14,327 nucleotides of DNA from Candidatus Zixiibacteriota bacterium (GTDB taxonomy: Bacteria; Zixibacteria; MSB-5A5; GN15; PGXB01). Of this stretch, positions 13,055-14,327 are shown piece by piece (position 1 is the first letter of the stretch; every line of letters begins with the position of its first letter). The position numbers and the translations under genes were made by a program. The DNA lies in assembly GCA_020345705.1 (NCBI GenBank), contig CP070766.1:998788-1013114 (forward strand), written 5' to 3'. The notes under the pieces are model-generated. The model had not been told where the DNA came from, made no database searches, and worked only from the letters and a program-made list of their open reading frames with translations.

Positions 13055-14327
13055 ATGAGACTAATGAGAATGTCTTGTTTATTAGTGACTGTATTGATAG
13101 TCTTCGGGCTGTCGGCCTATGCTATCGATTTTTCCAGGGGAATATTGCTCGACATTCCGGACGAGGTGGCAGCAAGGCAGTTCGGGAAAATGCCGCCCTC
13201 CAAACTTTCCCCGGAGGACAGCGCAAGTATCGCGTCGTACCGTTTTACAGGCGACACAATCAAAGTTCTGGCTGTTCTGGTGCACTGGTCTGACCGCCCG
13301 GCCACATACTCCAAGGAGACTTTTGACAGTCTCTTCTCTTCCAAGGACATCCATCCCAGCGGTTCCGTGGCCGACTATTTTTATGAGGTCTCTTACGGCC
13401 AGATGAACGCCGCAATTGACGTGCTTGACTGGTACGATGCCGGAACATACGATCCCTACTTCGATTTCGAAAACCTTTTCTGGCAACTCGACCCGATTAT
13501 TGACTACTCTCAATACGATGGTGACAACGACGGCAACGTTGATGCCGTCATATTTCTCCGTTCCGGTAACGGCCAGGAAGACTCCGGCGACCCCAACGAT
13601 ATCTGGTCGTATGCTTATATCTACAATCCCGGTTATGGCCCGGGACCGTATGATGGTGTCATGATACCGCGGTGGTGCACCTCTCCGGAGACGATGCCGC
13701 TCAGAGAACCATCCTTTCCGATCGTTTTTTCCGGTGTCGATTCATTGAACACCATTTCTGTTGCGGCTCACGAGCTGGCCCATAATATGGGGGCGCCCGA
13801 TCTCTATGACTACGATGCCAAACTTGAAGTCTCGACCTTTACGACCCCGAACGATGATAACGATCATCCTTTTGTCGACTGGTGTTTGATGGGTTATAAC
13901 GGCTACGGTTTGTTATCAATCAAGAAGCTCGTCCCGCCACATCTATGTGGATGGAACAAGAACCTCCTGGGCTGGATCGAGCCGGTTATCCTGGACGCCT
14001 CCTCTCCCAACGAAATTGTCATTTACGATATCGAAACGCATAAGGACAGTTCTCTCTATTTGATTCCGATAACTCCATGGCGAGGCGAATATTTTCTGCT
14101 CGAATACCGCAATCCGCATTCCACCGCCAAGTTTGACAAGCTTGATTCCGATTTCAGCGTTTTTCTCTGGCCGGATTTAACTTTCGGGTGTGACACTCTT
14201 GATCGTGGTCTGTTGATCACACACGTGGATGAATCGGTGGGAGCCTCCTTCTGGAGTATCAATTCAGGATCACCGGACTATGACCACTATACGGTGGCGG
14301 TGGAGGATGCCGGCTATAATCCCTCTC
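13055..14327 (+). CDS. Secreted M6-family metalloprotease, second copy (3' truncated by window)
   Basis: 424 complete codons are visible before the window ends. Residues 1-23 are a Sec signal peptide (basic MRLMR, hydrophobic core, cleavage after AYA). A propeptide and catalytic domain follow, with SVADYFYEVSYGQM as in M6 peptidases. The zinc motif HELAHNMGAPD has His239, Glu240, His243 and Asp249. Downstream the sequence is collinear with the first copy with no gap (offset 13,779 nt), sharing stretches such as FLLEYRNP, DSDFSV and HYTVAVEDAGYNP. GGAAGGA at 13042-13048, 6 nt before ATG, fixes the start. The only promoter-like element is TATAAA at 13005. TSP3 and dockerin repeats probably lie beyond the window, by analogy. 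Secreted proteolysis is expected; the substrate is unknown. Confidence 0.93.
   Translation, partial: MRLMRMSCLLVTVLIVFGLSAYAIDFSRGILLDIPDEVAARQFGKMPPSKLSPEDSASIASYRFTGDTIKVLAVLVHWSDRPATYSKETFDSLFSSKDIHPSGSVADYFYEVSYGQMNAAIDVLDWYDAGTYDPYFDFENLFWQLDPIIDYSQYDGDNDGNVDAVIFLRSGNGQEDSGDPNDIWSYAYIYNPGYGPGPYDGVMIPRWCTSPETMPLREPSFPIVFSGVDSLNTISVAAHELAHNMGAPDLYDYDAKLEVSTFTTPNDDNDHPFVDWCLMGYNGYGLLSIKKLVPPHLCGWNKNLLGWIEPVILDASSPNEIVIYDIETHKDSSLYLIPITPWRGEYFLLEYRNPHSTAKFDKLDSDFSVFLWPDLTFGCDTLDRGLLITHVDESVGASFWSINSGSPDYDHYTVAVEDAGYNPS

Noticed and set aside
13082..13513. Minus-strand open frame of 143 codons opposite the second M6 protease
   Set aside because: The plus strand encodes a signal peptide and M6 domain across this stretch; the minus-strand product has no motif.

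Overview
The window looks like a chromosomal segment of a Gram-negative, outer-membrane-bearing bacterium. LptB and two predicted lipoproteins point to an outer membrane. The best guess for lineage is an uncultured FCB-group bacterium of the Zixibacteria type, because the secreted proteases carry thrombospondin type 3 repeats followed by dockerin-like repeats of the form DVTHLIDYLYKEGPDP. That lineage call is an inference from protein style, not from a marker gene. No rRNA, tRNA, CRISPR array or intact mobile element is visible.

Layout. Positions 2-1300 hold the 3' part of a secreted M6-family (immune inhibitor A-like) metalloprotease, followed by a decayed out-of-frame dockerin repeat. Next come a tiny lysine-rich protein with a Cys/His knuckle (1649-1837), a Na+/alanine symporter on the minus strand (1901-3286), a 95-residue hypothetical protein (3341-3628), a predicted lipoprotein form of protein-L-isoaspartate methyltransferase (3669-4409) and class II fructose-bisphosphate aldolase (4603-5526). 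A two-way terminator separates the aldolase from a convergent 725-residue TPR lipoprotein (5587-7764, minus).

Divergent from the TPR gene is a housekeeping cluster, lptB - rpoN - glpX - hpf (7899-11627), closed by a strong terminator at 11668-11698. This keeps the widespread lptB-rpoN-hpf order, but with class II fructose-1,6-bisphosphatase inserted. Aldolase and bisphosphatase catalyse consecutive gluconeogenic steps. After the terminator lies a separately promoted regulator with an unusual build: excisionase/MerR-like helix-turn-helix, seven-cysteine cluster, degenerate receiver domain (11862-12638). A 416-base gap follows, holding strong hairpins, an orphan Shine-Dalgarno sequence and a second dockerin relic. 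The 5' part of a second M6 protease, paralogous to the first, then runs off the window end (13055-14327).

The most interesting points are: the housekeeping segment bracketed by paralogous M6 proteases and two dockerin fossils; the HTH/Cys-cluster/pseudo-receiver regulator with a perfect 12-bp palindrome just before its start; the export signal on an SAM-dependent repair enzyme; a Gly-to-Cys change inside the metal-binding motif of GlpX; and promoters so close to start codons that several mRNAs may be leaderless.
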